Shown one piece after another: positions 1 to 6,950 of a stretch of DNA of 11,007 bases. The first letter of the stretch is position 1. The number at the start of each line of letters is the position of its first letter. This stretch comes from an uncultured Sulfurimonas sp. (GTDB taxonomy: Bacteria > Campylobacterota > Campylobacteria > Campylobacterales > Sulfurimonadaceae). The position numbers were made by a program, and so were the translations under genes. Where the stretch lies: contig CALDOC010000119.1 of assembly GCA_937914675.1 (NCBI GenBank), positions 1 to 11,007 on the forward strand, written 5' to 3'. The notes below the pieces were generated by a model that saw only the letters and a list, made by a program, of their open reading frames with translations, did no database searches and was not told the origin of the DNA.

Positions 1-347
1 AGCGAGGCTATGTTTGAGCCAACTTTTAAAAGAAGCGTCGACTTTCCAACTCCGGGACTTCCGCCTATGAGGGTCAGAGACCCAGGAACTATTCCGCCAC
101 CTAAAACGGTGTCCAATTCGCTATCAAGCGAGCTATATCTGTAAATTGTCTCTTCTTCAATGTCTGTAATGCTGACGGCTTTGGCTTTTGACGACGAAGT
201 TGATTTCGTCTGTTTCACCACTTCTTGCTGATGATCGCTGAGCTCGACAAAAGAGTCCCAAGCGCCACAGTTTGTGCATTTTCCCATCCATTTTGGGGTT
301 GTAAGTCCGCAATGTTGACACTCAAATAAGATTTTCTTCTTAGCCAT
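1..347 (-). CDS. radA: RadA (Sms) DNA repair ATPase, N-terminal part, cut by window edge
   Basis: This is the first 115 residues of RadA, a RecA-like ATPase/helicase that promotes branch migration during recombinational repair in the cytoplasm. The N-terminal C4 zinc finger is intact (CQHC at 10-13, CTNC at 24-27, with the usual KWMGKC between them). A short variable linker rich in Ser and Lys (about 45-58) follows. The RecA-like core then starts, with 'LGGGIVPGSLTLIGG' running into the Walker A motif GGSPGVGKST at 95-104. The KNRFG motif and Lon-like domain would lie beyond the edge. The ATG at 347 has a strong Shine-Dalgarno (AAGGAAGG) just upstream. The gene is co-directional with the bat operon and 80 bp downstream of it, but a separate promoter-like sequence lies in the gap. 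The identification is secure from the zinc finger plus Walker A arrangement. Confidence 0.96.
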   Translation of the reverse strand, partial: MAKKKILFECQHCGLTTPKWMGKCTNCGAWDSFVELSDHQQEVVKQTKSTSSSKAKAVSITDIEEETIYRYSSLDSELDTVLGGGIVPGSLTLIGGSPGVGKSTLLLKVGSNIAS

Positions 348-376
348 GGACCTTCCTTAGTTATCTAAATAAAAAG

Positions 377-406
377 ATTATACCCTTTATATAAATCAAA
401 CTCCAA
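377..406 (-). promoter_or_regulatory. Probable sigma-70 promoter for radA
   Basis: On the minus strand a perfect TATAAT (-10, plus-strand 377-382) is preceded, after 18 bp, by TTGGAG (-35, 401-406). The predicted start of transcription is near 370, giving a leader of roughly 23 nt that contains the AAGGAAGG ribosome binding site. No hairpin with a U-run is seen between the batD stop and this site, so read-through from the bat operon may also reach radA. The -10 is strong and the -35 only partial, which is usual in Campylobacterota. Confidence 0.55.
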
Positions 407-427
407 AAATACGTCAAAATGATATTT

Positions 428-1858
428 TTAACTTATTTTATACTTGTTTAAAATCTCTTTTAATAGTTTTTTGTCCACTTGCGTCTTCGCGTTTGAGTAG
501 ACGTTGTTTTCCAATACGTCCATCATGCTTTTCACTTGCGCGTCTTCGCTGTAAGGCATGAGTTTTACCAAAAGCGTTTTTTCATTTTTTACGTCAAAAG
601 ATTTTTCTCTTTGTAATATGTTCCATGGTTTTAAGAGCATGAGAATTATTCCTAAAGTCAATCCAACGATAAATATAATAAAGCCATATAGAAGGGTTAG
701 TCTGTTTTCAACCATAACGACTGGAGGCGTTTTCACGGCGACGCTCACTTCTTCGTCTCTTTTTATCTTTAACTCATGAGCGGGTTTGGCGCCATTGACT
801 TTTATCTGTATCTCTTTTGTTCTTATCTCTTCTATCTTAGCCGTTTTAGTATTGAAATATTGTAATTTAAAAGAGGGAATGGTGAAACTATCGTCTCCAA
901 CCAAAGCTATTTTTTGCTGTAGTTTTATTCCATTAACAACTGGTTTTTCATCAAAAACGCTAACGTTGTTTATGTAGGGTTTAAAGCTTTGGATATCTTC
1001 CAAATTCCCCTCTCCAATCACTTCAACGCTTACGTTCACGGCTTCATTTGGATTTATCTCTTGTTTGTCGACGCTGGCTTTAATGCTAAAATCGCCAATA
1101 AGCGTAGCTCCGTTTGGTATGGGTTTCGTCGTGACGCTCAACTCGTTTGAAAAATAGCTTTTCCACTTTACCTGAGGAGAGAACGAGCCCCACATGTCTC
1201 GCGAGTTCACTCGCGTCGCTATGGCGATTTGCGCGGGTTCTATTTTGAGAGTTCCAGCTCTTTGCGATGAAATTTTATAAACGACTTTAGTGACGGTAAA
1301 TTCGCCGTCGTCGTATCTTTGCGGTTGTGATTCGTTTTTCACCCAAAAACCTTGCAACTTTGGAGCGATAAACTTACTGTCGACTACCGCGCTTGAATGT
1401 TTCTGTTTGACCAAGAGCGTCAACTCAAAGGGTTCTCCGACGTACAACTCTTTTTTGTCACTTTGCAGAGTCAAAAGAAAGTCCGCGTTTACGTCTTGCG
1501 ACGCCGGTTTGACCTCGACCTTGAGCGCATTGGTTTTTTGAACGTTTCCGTCGACCACTATCTCCATGGGTTTAATCTCACAACTTTTTTGAGGCATAAA
1601 CTGATAACTTAAAATCTTACTTCTTTTGTACTCTCCGTTTATCATCTCAATGTTTGTTTGAGAAGAAGTTGATATGACGTTGCTATCGCATATTTTCTCA
1701 ATATGCGGTCTATCGACGTCGTTTCCGTTTATCTTAAGCGAATAGGTGACGGTTTCACCAACGGAGACGCTACTGTAGTCTACGCTTGCGACTACGTTTG
1801 CGTATATGGCGTTTGGAAGTAAAAGCAATACTAAAAAAATTTTACCAAGGTTTTTCAT
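428..1858 (-). CDS. batD: BatD-like oxygen-tolerance membrane protein
   Basis: This is a BatD family protein, the beta-rich periplasmic partner of BatA and BatB in MoxR-VWA complexes; its molecular role is not established. With the chosen ATG the protein has 476 residues. It has a signal peptide (1-20, hydrophobic LVLLLL, likely cleavage after IYA). A large periplasmic region follows with repeated Ig/beta-sandwich-like units, including the family-typical 'LYVGEPFELTLLV' and 'QRAGTLKIEPAQI' segments. One transmembrane helix lies at about 387-409, and a cytoplasmic tail of about 65 residues closes the protein. An in-frame ATG at 1885 would add nine residues, but the ATG at 1858 is preceded by AGGAGG at ideal spacing and gives a normal signal peptide. 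The gene then overlaps the upstream batB stop by 17 bp. It is last in the operon and somewhat shorter than many BatD proteins. The family call is confident; the function is inferred from context. Confidence 0.88.
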   Translation of the reverse strand: MKNLGKIFLVLLLLPNAIYANVVASVDYSSVSVGETVTYSLKINGNDVDRPHIEKICDSNVISTSSQTNIEMINGEYKRSKILSYQFMPQKSCEIKPMEIVVDGNVQKTNALKVEVKPASQDVNADFLLTLQSDKKELYVGEPFELTLLVKQKHSSAVVDSKFIAPKLQGFWVKNESQPQRYDDGEFTVTKVVYKISSQRAGTLKIEPAQIAIATRVNSRDMWGSFSPQVKWKSYFSNELSVTTKPIPNGATLIGDFSIKASVDKQEINPNEAVNVSVEVIGEGNLEDIQSFKPYINNVSVFDEKPVVNGIKLQQKIALVGDDSFTIPSFKLQYFNTKTAKIEEIRTKEIQIKVNGAKPAHELKIKRDEEVSVAVKTPPVVMVENRLTLLYGFIIFIVGLTLGIILMLLKPWNILQREKSFDVKNEKTLLVKLMPYSEDAQVKSMMDVLENNVYSNAKTQVDKKLLKEILNKYKIS

Positions 1859-3710
1859 TTGAATCCTCCTCATGTTTATCTTCATTGTTTAACATATACA
1901 TATACGTATTTTTTTGTTGATTTAATTTCTTAAGCCATTTAGCCTCTTCGGCGTCGCTCATTTTAAACTCGTCAACCGCCCCTTGAAAAGCGTTTTCTTT
2001 GTTCTTTTCTTGACTCTTGTCGTCATCGTTTTTATCCAACTCTTTTAGCTTGTCTCTCTTTTGTTCTTGCTCTTTTGTTTTGTTGGCGTCTTGAGACTCT
2101 TTAGAGTCGTTCTCTTTCTTTTTGTTCTCGTCTTTAGACTTCTTGTCGTCCGATTGTTCTTTCTTATCGGATTTTTCATCGCTTTTTGAACTCTCTTTAT
2201 CCGATTTTTTACTCTCTTTAGAGCCCTTTTTGTCTTTATCTTTTTTATCCTTGTCCGACTCTTTCTTCTCTTTGTCGTCTTTACTCTCTTTTTTATCCTC
2301 GTTCTTCTTTTTTTGTTCTTCCAAAGCTTTTTTGACAGCCTCTAAATTTTCTCTCGTATTGCCATCGTCTGCGAGTTCCAAAGATTTTTCGTAAGACTTC
2401 ACGGCTTGTTCCAATGATTCCGGTTTCATCTGTTTTACAAGAGCGTTGCCAATGTTCGCGTACTTTTTCGCTTCTTTAGACGCGTCGTCGAAAGTCGCTT
2501 TTTCATACGACTTTATCGCCTCGTCGTATTTTTTTTGTTTATATAAAGAGTTGCCGGCGTTGTAATAACCGTCGGAATTATTTGTCTTTTTAGCGTATCT
2601 CTCATATGTTTGCGAGGATTTGTTATAGTCTTTGGCTTCATAAGCCTCTTTAGCGGCGTCAAGTTCCATAAAATCAAGCACTCCGGCATGAGTCTGAGGA
2701 AGATTAAACGCAAGAGCCATAAAAACATATAACGCTATCGGCGCTTTGGCGCGAAATTTACCCAGCGAAGAGGTGGCGACCAAAAGAAGAAACAACGCCA
2801 AACCCAATGGATAATAAAAAAGCGGGGTAAAGCGTTCTATCTCCTCGGATTTAAGTTCCCTCTTTTCGCTATGTTTTTCTATCTCGCCGAGCATGGCTTT
2901 CACGTCCTCGTCCGAACGAACGTTTTCTATATAAACGCCAGCGGTTTTCGTAGCGAGATTTACGATGTTTTCATTGAGTCTTGAAACGATTATTTCGCCA
3001 TTTTGTTTGATGAATTTTCCATCTTTGGCTTTTATGGGCGATCCCTTAACAGTGCCAATTCCCAAAATAAAAACGACTATGTTTTTCTCTTTCGCATACG
3101 CTATTTCCTTGGAAAAATCACTGCCGTCTCCGCCGTCGCTTAAAATGAGAAGATACTTTTTGGACTCTTTTTTCACGCTTGAGTCGACTACGTTTAGCAT
3201 GGACAAAAGGTTTGTTCCTTTTTCCGTGATGGACGTCGTGTCGAGTTGACGAAGTAAAAATCCAACGGCGTTGTGGTCAAAACTAAGGGGAGAAACGAGG
3301 TACGAGTTTTTGGCGAACGCTATTACCCCCATTCTCTCATTTGGCGCCAACTTTAAAAGTTCCATAGCTTTTTGTTTCGCCGATTCCAAACGATTTGGAT
3401 AAACGTCCTCGGCCAACATCGAATCAGAGATGTCAAGAGCTATCATGACGTCCGCGCTTTTGGCTTTTACTTCAACTTTTCCCTCTTTTATGACGGGACC
3501 AGCCAACGCTATGATGATTAAGACGCTTATAATCATAAAAAGCGCGTTTCTAGCTCTTTGCGTCAAATTTTTTTGCGTCACTTTGAGCTTCTCCATAACC
3601 TCTTGGCTAAAAAACGTCGCTTGCGCTTCTTTTTGGGTAAGCAAGAATCCAAATAAAATCAACGCCAGAGGAAGAAGATAATACAATATTTCCGGATGTA
3701 AAAAACTCAT
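1842..3710 (-). CDS. batB: BatB-BatC fusion: VWA domain plus TPR and charged tail
   Basis: This 622-residue inner-membrane protein joins a BatB-type von Willebrand A module to a BatC-type TPR module. Helices lie at about 8-24 and 54-71. The VWA domain (about 85-275) has a complete MIDAS: D93-x-S95-x-S97, T166 and D192. A third helix spans 297-313. A fourth, 323-340, ends in THAG and resembles a signal peptide. TPR-like repeats occupy about 345-450. A tract made almost only of Lys, Asp, Glu and Ser covers about 463-572. The end carries 'MSDAEEAKWLKKLNQQ' (584-599), resembling the conserved C-terminal motif of TPR-type BatB/BatC proteins. Basic residues at 27-54 and 318-322 place those loops in the cytoplasm and hence VWA and TPR in the periplasm. 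The ATG shares one base with the batA stop (TAATG), with GAGGGA upstream. Family knowledge places it with BatA and MoxR; its substrate is unknown. Confidence 0.92.
   Translation of the reverse strand: MSFLHPEILYYLLPLALILFGFLLTQKEAQATFFSQEVMEKLKVTQKNLTQRARNALFMIISVLIIIALAGPVIKEGKVEVKAKSADVMIALDISDSMLAEDVYPNRLESAKQKAMELLKLAPNERMGVIAFAKNSYLVSPLSFDHNAVGFLLRQLDTTSITEKGTNLLSMLNVVDSSVKKESKKYLLILSDGGDGSDFSKEIAYAKEKNIVVFILGIGTVKGSPIKAKDGKFIKQNGEIIVSRLNENIVNLATKTAGVYIENVRSDEDVKAMLGEIEKHSEKRELKSEEIERFTPLFYYPLGLALFLLLVATSSLGKFRAKAPIALYVFMALAFNLPQTHAGVLDFMELDAAKEAYEAKDYNKSSQTYERYAKKTNNSDGYYNAGNSLYKQKKYDEAIKSYEKATFDDASKEAKKYANIGNALVKQMKPESLEQAVKSYEKSLELADDGNTRENLEAVKKALEEQKKKNEDKKESKDDKEKKESDKDKKDKDKKGSKESKKSDKESSKSDEKSDKKEQSDDKKSKDENKKKENDSKESQDANKTKEQEQKRDKLKELDKNDDDKSQEKNKENAFQGAVDEFKMSDAEEAKWLKKLNQQKNTYMYMLNNEDKHEEDSNEKPW
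1865..1870 (-). promoter_or_regulatory. Ribosome binding site that decides the batD start
   Basis: AGGAGG on the minus strand, seven bases before the ATG at 1858. It lies inside the 3' end of the upstream batB reading frame. This is the main argument for starting batD at 1858 and not at the upstream in-frame ATG at 1885. Confidence 0.8.
1995..2324 (-). repeat. Low-complexity Lys/Asp/Glu/Ser-coding tract in batB-batC
   Basis: These codons encode residues 463-572 of the BatB-BatC fusion. The composition is almost restricted to K, D, E and S, with short degenerate units such as KKESDKDKKDKDKK and KSDKESSKSDEKSDKK. On the plus strand the DNA is a run of T- and C-rich units (ctctttttt, tctttatc, ttcttc). 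Such DNA can change length by slippage, although no perfect long tandem repeat is present here. The tract is expected to be a disordered, highly charged linker between the TPRs and the conserved C-terminal motif. Confidence 0.8.
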
Positions 3711-4648
3711 TACTCGCTCCCTCTCTTATTTCTCAAAAATATATATAGTATCAGAGATAAAAAGCCTAAAAAGAGTGGGTAGATATAATAATACTTCAAG
3801 TACGTATAACTCTCGTTTTTAATCTCGGACTTCTCCAACTCGTCGATTTTTTTGTAAACGCTGAGCAGTTCGGTCGCGCTCGATGCTCCAAAAGCGACTC
3901 CGCCAGTCTCTTTGGCAATCTTTAAAAGCACTTCTTTATTGTAACCATCTCGTCCATTTGGTGAACCGATTCCAATTGGATAGACTTTTATGCCCTCTTT
4001 TTTCGCCATCTCCAGCGCTACGTCGAGAGGAACTTTGTCCACGCTTGGAGTGCTATAACCATCCGTCAAAAGTATGGCGACTTTTGACTTCGATTGCGTC
4101 ATCTTTAAAAGATTGACGCCTTGAGCCAAAGACTCGTAAAGCGCCGTGTACTGTCCCGCCATCCCGATTTGAAGCTGCGCAACTATGCGGTTTAGTATAT
4201 GCTCATCGTAAGTCAAAGGAGACGCTATGAAAGAGTAAGCGCCAAAAACCACTAAGCCAATGTTGTCGGTTTTTCTTTTACTGATAAAATCGCTCACTAT
4301 GCTTTTCACAACGTCAAATCTTGTGAGATTAATGTTACTCTCATCGAAGCCTCTCGCTTGCATCGACTGAGAAGCGTCTATTATCATGGCTATTTCATGT
4401 CCATGTTTTGGTTGTAACTCGTAAGTCTCGTCTTTTACTGGCGACGCCAAAGCGAAAATAAGCGTCATTATTCCTAGCCATTTTAAAAAAAACAACGTTT
4501 TAGAACTTGAAATCGAGTTGTCCATAAACTTACTCGCATGAGGGAAATATATGGACGTATTTTTCATCTTGCAAAATTTTTCACAAATCATAAATAGAAA
4601 AATTATGAGTAAAAAAAGAGGAAATTCAAAATATAAACCGCTAAACAT
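3710..4648 (-). CDS. batA: BatA-like VWA domain membrane protein
   Basis: This inner-membrane von Willebrand A protein has 312 residues with the chosen start. Helices lie at about 5-22 and 50-69. The VWA domain (about 84-265) has an apparently complete MIDAS: DASQS (D91, S93, S95), a threonine at 168 in 'GQYTALYESL', and LLTD (D196). The family-typical 'IGLVVFGAYSFIASPLTYD' is present. A C-terminal helix lies at about 287-305, followed by a short basic tail (RNKRG), so the domain should face the periplasm. The open frame could begin one codon earlier at a TTG (4651), but the ATG at 4648 has an AGAGG eight bases upstream and is preferred. It overlaps the preceding gene's stop by 8 bp. BatA and BatB normally act together; the two VWA domains here are paralogous but clearly diverged. 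Confidence 0.92.
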   Translation of the reverse strand: MFSGLYFEFPLFLLIIFLFMICEKFCKMKNTSIYFPHASKFMDNSISSSKTLFFLKWLGIMTLIFALASPVKDETYELQPKHGHEIAMIIDASQSMQARGFDESNINLTRFDVVKSIVSDFISKRKTDNIGLVVFGAYSFIASPLTYDEHILNRIVAQLQIGMAGQYTALYESLAQGVNLLKMTQSKSKVAILLTDGYSTPSVDKVPLDVALEMAKKEGIKVYPIGIGSPNGRDGYNKEVLLKIAKETGGVAFGASSATELLSVYKKIDELEKSEIKNESYTYLKYYYIYPLFLGFLSLILYIFLRNKRGSE

Positions 4649-5045
4649 CAATCATGCCTCTATACAATTCAACGTAATTTTTCACTTCATGGTTTATCTC
4701 ATTTACGCTCTTTTTGTACTTGTACTCTTCTAATTTTTGTGTCAACTCTTCATATATGTCCAAATGTCTTAAAGTGTCGTTTTTAAAAGTGGCGCCATAA
4801 AGCGTTATGTCGTACGCGCTCTTTTTAGCGTCTCCAAAATCTATCTCCGCCAAAAGTTTAAAATGCTCTTTTCTTACGTTAAAAGCCTTTTTCGATTTAA
4901 AGTATTTGACTAAAAGGTAAACAATCCCCGCAATTGCAAGAGCCGCTAAAATCATAAGCGCTGAAAAATAGTACAAAGAGTACTCTTGAATTTCTACAAG
5001 CGGTTTTATGTCATGAATGGGAATTTCTTTGATTTTTTCTTCCAT
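4641..5045 (-). CDS. Small membrane protein, DUF4381-like component of the Bat operon
   Basis: This 134-residue protein has one transmembrane helix (about 25-47) after a short N-terminal segment 'IHDIKPLVEI', then a basic stretch (KYFKSKKAF) and a soluble, mostly helical C-terminal domain. Size, topology, the N-terminal 'DI..P' motif and its place between DUF58 and BatA match the DUF4381 proteins of MoxR-DUF58-BatA/B/D operons. Sequence support beyond that is limited. The basic residues after the helix put the C-terminal domain in the cytoplasm, where it could meet the DUF58 protein or MoxR (inference). The ATG at 5045 shares one base with the DUF58 stop (TAATG), and GAGG lies seven bases upstream. 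Confidence 0.72.
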   Translation of the reverse strand: MEEKIKEIPIHDIKPLVEIQEYSLYYFSALMILAALAIAGIVYLLVKYFKSKKAFNVRKEHFKLLAEIDFGDAKKSAYDITLYGATFKNDTLRHLDIYEELTQKLEEYKYKKSVNEINHEVKNYVELYRGMIDV

Positions 5046-5875
5046 TATTTAGCCTCAAAAAGTCGTCTGAGCGCGACGCTCACGCCAGAGTCCGTATATA
5101 TTTTCGTGAAACGAATCTGCTGTTTTCTAAAGGCGTCGTAAAGTTCCCTGTCGTGAGCGTGAACTCTTTTGGCGTAAGCGCTGATAGAAGACGCGTTGAA
5201 GTCACCCTCCAAAGTAGATCCGCTCTCAGGGTCGACTAAAGACGCGAAACCCATTTGCGGTGGGTTTTCTTCCAAATGATCGCGAACTACGACGGCGACC
5301 ACTTCATGTTTTCTAGCGAGCAATTTAAAGTCGGGAACGTCAAAAAAATCGCCAACTACGATAATAAGCGATTTTCTTTTGAGCCTCTTGTAAAGAGTCT
5401 CCGCTAAAACTTTAAAATCACACTGTTGGTTAAGCGCATTAAAATCCAAAATTTCACTCACCACTTTTTGGACTTGATGAATTTTTTTACTAGGTTTGTT
5501 GTGAGCGTTCATTTTATCCGTAAATATATACGAACTCAACAAATCGCCATTTTTGAGAGTGGAATAACTCAGTTGAGCCACAACTTCGGCGATAACGTCT
5601 TGCTTGAACTTTTTTGACCCAAAATGCACGCTTCCGTTTAAAACAGAAGCGATTACCACGTTGAGTTCCCTCTCTTCGCGAAATATTTTGATGTAGGGGG
5701 TCTGCATTTTAGCGGTTATGTTCCAGTCAATGCGACGAATGTCGTCGCCGGGCATGTACTCGCGAAGTTCTATAAAGTCGTAGCCCTCGCCAACAAAAAT
5801 GGATGGATTGTTTCCAACCATCTCGCTAAAGACTTGGCGACGAGCGCGAACCAAAATTTTTTGTAGTTTGCTCAA
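5045..5875 (-). CDS. DUF58 family protein with degenerate MIDAS
   Basis: This 276-residue soluble protein belongs to DUF58, the VWA-like cytoplasmic partner encoded next to MoxR ATPases. The family hallmark 'LREYMPGDDIRRIDWN' is at 37-52, followed by 'YIKIFREERELNVVI' (61-75). Where most relatives then carry D-x-S-x-S, this protein has V78-L-N80-G-S82 before HFG. The acidic ligand is therefore missing and only the last serine remains, while the later aspartate D176 in 'IIVVGDFFDV' is kept. The open frame starts at TTG (5875), nine bases after the moxR stop, with a weak AGG upstream. The first ATG is at residue 19, inside the conserved N-terminal region, so the TTG start (MSKLQKILVRARRQ) is preferred, with moderate certainty. 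The overlap with the next gene suggests coupled translation. Confidence 0.88.
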   Translation of the reverse strand: MSKLQKILVRARRQVFSEMVGNNPSIFVGEGYDFIELREYMPGDDIRRIDWNITAKMQTPYIKIFREERELNVVIASVLNGSVHFGSKKFKQDVIAEVVAQLSYSTLKNGDLLSSYIFTDKMNAHNKPSKKIHQVQKVVSEILDFNALNQQCDFKVLAETLYKRLKRKSLIIVVGDFFDVPDFKLLARKHEVVAVVVRDHLEENPPQMGFASLVDPESGSTLEGDFNASSISAYAKRVHAHDRELYDAFRKQQIRFTKIYTDSGVSVALRRLFEAK

Positions 5876-5884
5876 AACGACAAC

Positions 5885-6832
5885 CTATGGTATCGTAACT
5901 GTTTCAAGTACTTTTTGAATAATTTCATCCGTCGTAATACCCTCGGCTTCCGCCTCGTAAGAGAGAACAATGCGATGTCTCATAAGCTCTTTGGCTATGT
6001 AAGCGACGTCCACGGGAGTCACGAAATCTTTGCCGCGCATAAAAGCCATGGCTTTTACCGCCTTGAACATGTCTATGCTAACGCGGGGGGACGCTCCAAA
6101 CTGAATGTACTCTTTTATGCTATCTAGACCATACTCCGAAGGGTTTCTAGTCGCGTTTACAAGTTCAATCATGTACTCTTCCACTTGCGCGTCCACATGA
6201 ATGTTTTTCACTTCTTCTTTGAGTTTCTCCAAATCGTCATGGGAAAGCACGGGGTGAATCTCTTCAAACTTGCCGCTTGAGATGCGACGAGCTATTTCAA
6301 GTTCTTCGGTTTTCGTGTTGTAATCAACGAGAAGTTTAAGCATGAACCTATCTAGCTGCGCCTCGGGAAGTTGGTAAACGCCCTCTTGCTCTACGGGATT
6401 TTGCGTGGCCATGACAAAAAATGGAAGGTCAAGTTTGAACGTGGCGTCACCCAAAGTCACTTGTTTTTCTTGCATCACTTCAAGCAAAGCCGATTGAACT
6501 TTCGCGGGAGCGCGATTGATTTCGTCGGCGAGCAACAAGTTGGTAAAAATTGGACCTTTTTTGATTTTAAATTGATTGTTTTGCGGATCGTAAATCTCCG
6601 CTCCCAATATGTCCGAAGGCAAAAGGTCGGGAGTGAATTGAGCGCGTTTAAAGTTGAGTCCTAGCGCTTTTGAGAGAGCGTTGACGGTTGTGGTTTTTGC
6701 GAGTCCGGGAACGCCTTCAATGAGTATGTGTCCTTCGCACAAAAGAGCGATTAAAAGAGAGTCTATCATCTTCTCTTGCCCAACGACAACCTTCGCAACT
6801 TCTTTTTTAACAGCTTCTATTTTAGTTATCAT
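5885..6832 (-). CDS. moxR: MoxR family AAA+ ATPase
   Basis: This 315-residue cytoplasmic AAA+ ATPase of the MoxR (AAA_3) family is thought to act as a chaperone-like motor that matures or remodels VWA-domain partners. Visible motifs: Walker A GVPGLAKT (40-47, with A45 where many P-loops have G, as is usual in MoxR), Walker B LLLADEIN (99-106), sensor 1 ATQNP (142-146), arginine finger LDRF (160-163) and sensor 2 GASPR (246-250), then a helical lid to the end. Length is normal for the family. The ATG at 6832 has AAGG ten bases upstream; another ATG five bases earlier is out of frame and immediately closed by TAA. It is first in the bat operon, preceded by a 118-bp gap with a possible promoter. 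The identification is secure; its specific target here is inferred from its neighbours. Confidence 0.96.
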   Translation of the reverse strand: MITKIEAVKKEVAKVVVGQEKMIDSLLIALLCEGHILIEGVPGLAKTTTVNALSKALGLNFKRAQFTPDLLPSDILGAEIYDPQNNQFKIKKGPIFTNLLLADEINRAPAKVQSALLEVMQEKQVTLGDATFKLDLPFFVMATQNPVEQEGVYQLPEAQLDRFMLKLLVDYNTKTEELEIARRISSGKFEEIHPVLSHDDLEKLKEEVKNIHVDAQVEEYMIELVNATRNPSEYGLDSIKEYIQFGASPRVSIDMFKAVKAMAFMRGKDFVTPVDVAYIAKELMRHRIVLSYEAEAEGITTDEIIQKVLETVTIP

Positions 6833-6866
6833 TACATGTCAACCTTGATTTTTTTGTAATGAAAGT

Positions 6867-6895
6867 ATATTATTATGGAGTTAATGATTGGTAAA
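6867..6895 (-). promoter_or_regulatory. Possible promoter of the bat operon
   Basis: On the minus strand TTTACC (6890-6895) and TAATAT (6867-6872) are separated by 17 bp. TATACT overlaps just downstream (6864-6869) and is an equally good -10. The region from 6845 to 6885 is very AT-rich. The match is only partial, but this is the sole gap able to hold a promoter for the operon besides read-through from the lipoprotein genes. Confidence 0.35.
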
Positions 6896-6900
6896 GGTCG

Positions 6901-6927
6901 GCATGTGGATTTATTGACTCCACATGC
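6901..6927 (-). terminator. Perfect 9-bp inverted repeat after the lipoprotein genes, possible terminator
   Basis: GCATGTGGA (6901-6909) and TCCACATGC (6919-6927) form a perfect nine-base-pair stem with a nine-base loop. It lies 24 bp beyond the LPP20-like stop codon and upstream of moxR. On the minus strand the downstream sequence (CGACCTTTACC) lacks a U-run, so it is not a classical intrinsic terminator. It could act as a weak terminator, protect the 3' end of the mRNA, or be a protein-binding site that overlaps the possible moxR -35 region. Confidence 0.5.
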
Positions 6928-6950
6928 GTAAAAACAGTCTAAATTATCGC

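Noticed and set aside
1859..1885. Longer batD start at the ATG at 1885
   Set aside because: It puts ten residues before the signal peptide, lacks a ribosome binding site, and the ATG at 1858 has AGGAGG at ideal distance.
1995..2324. Frameshift or assembly error in the low-complexity tract
   Set aside because: The frame stays open through the tract and continues into the conserved C-terminal motif, so the reading frame is intact.
2122..2394. Plus-strand Ser/Leu/Phe-rich open frame
   Set aside because: It is the mirror of the Lys/Asp/Glu/Ser tract of the BatB-BatC fusion on the minus strand; the composition follows from that tract.
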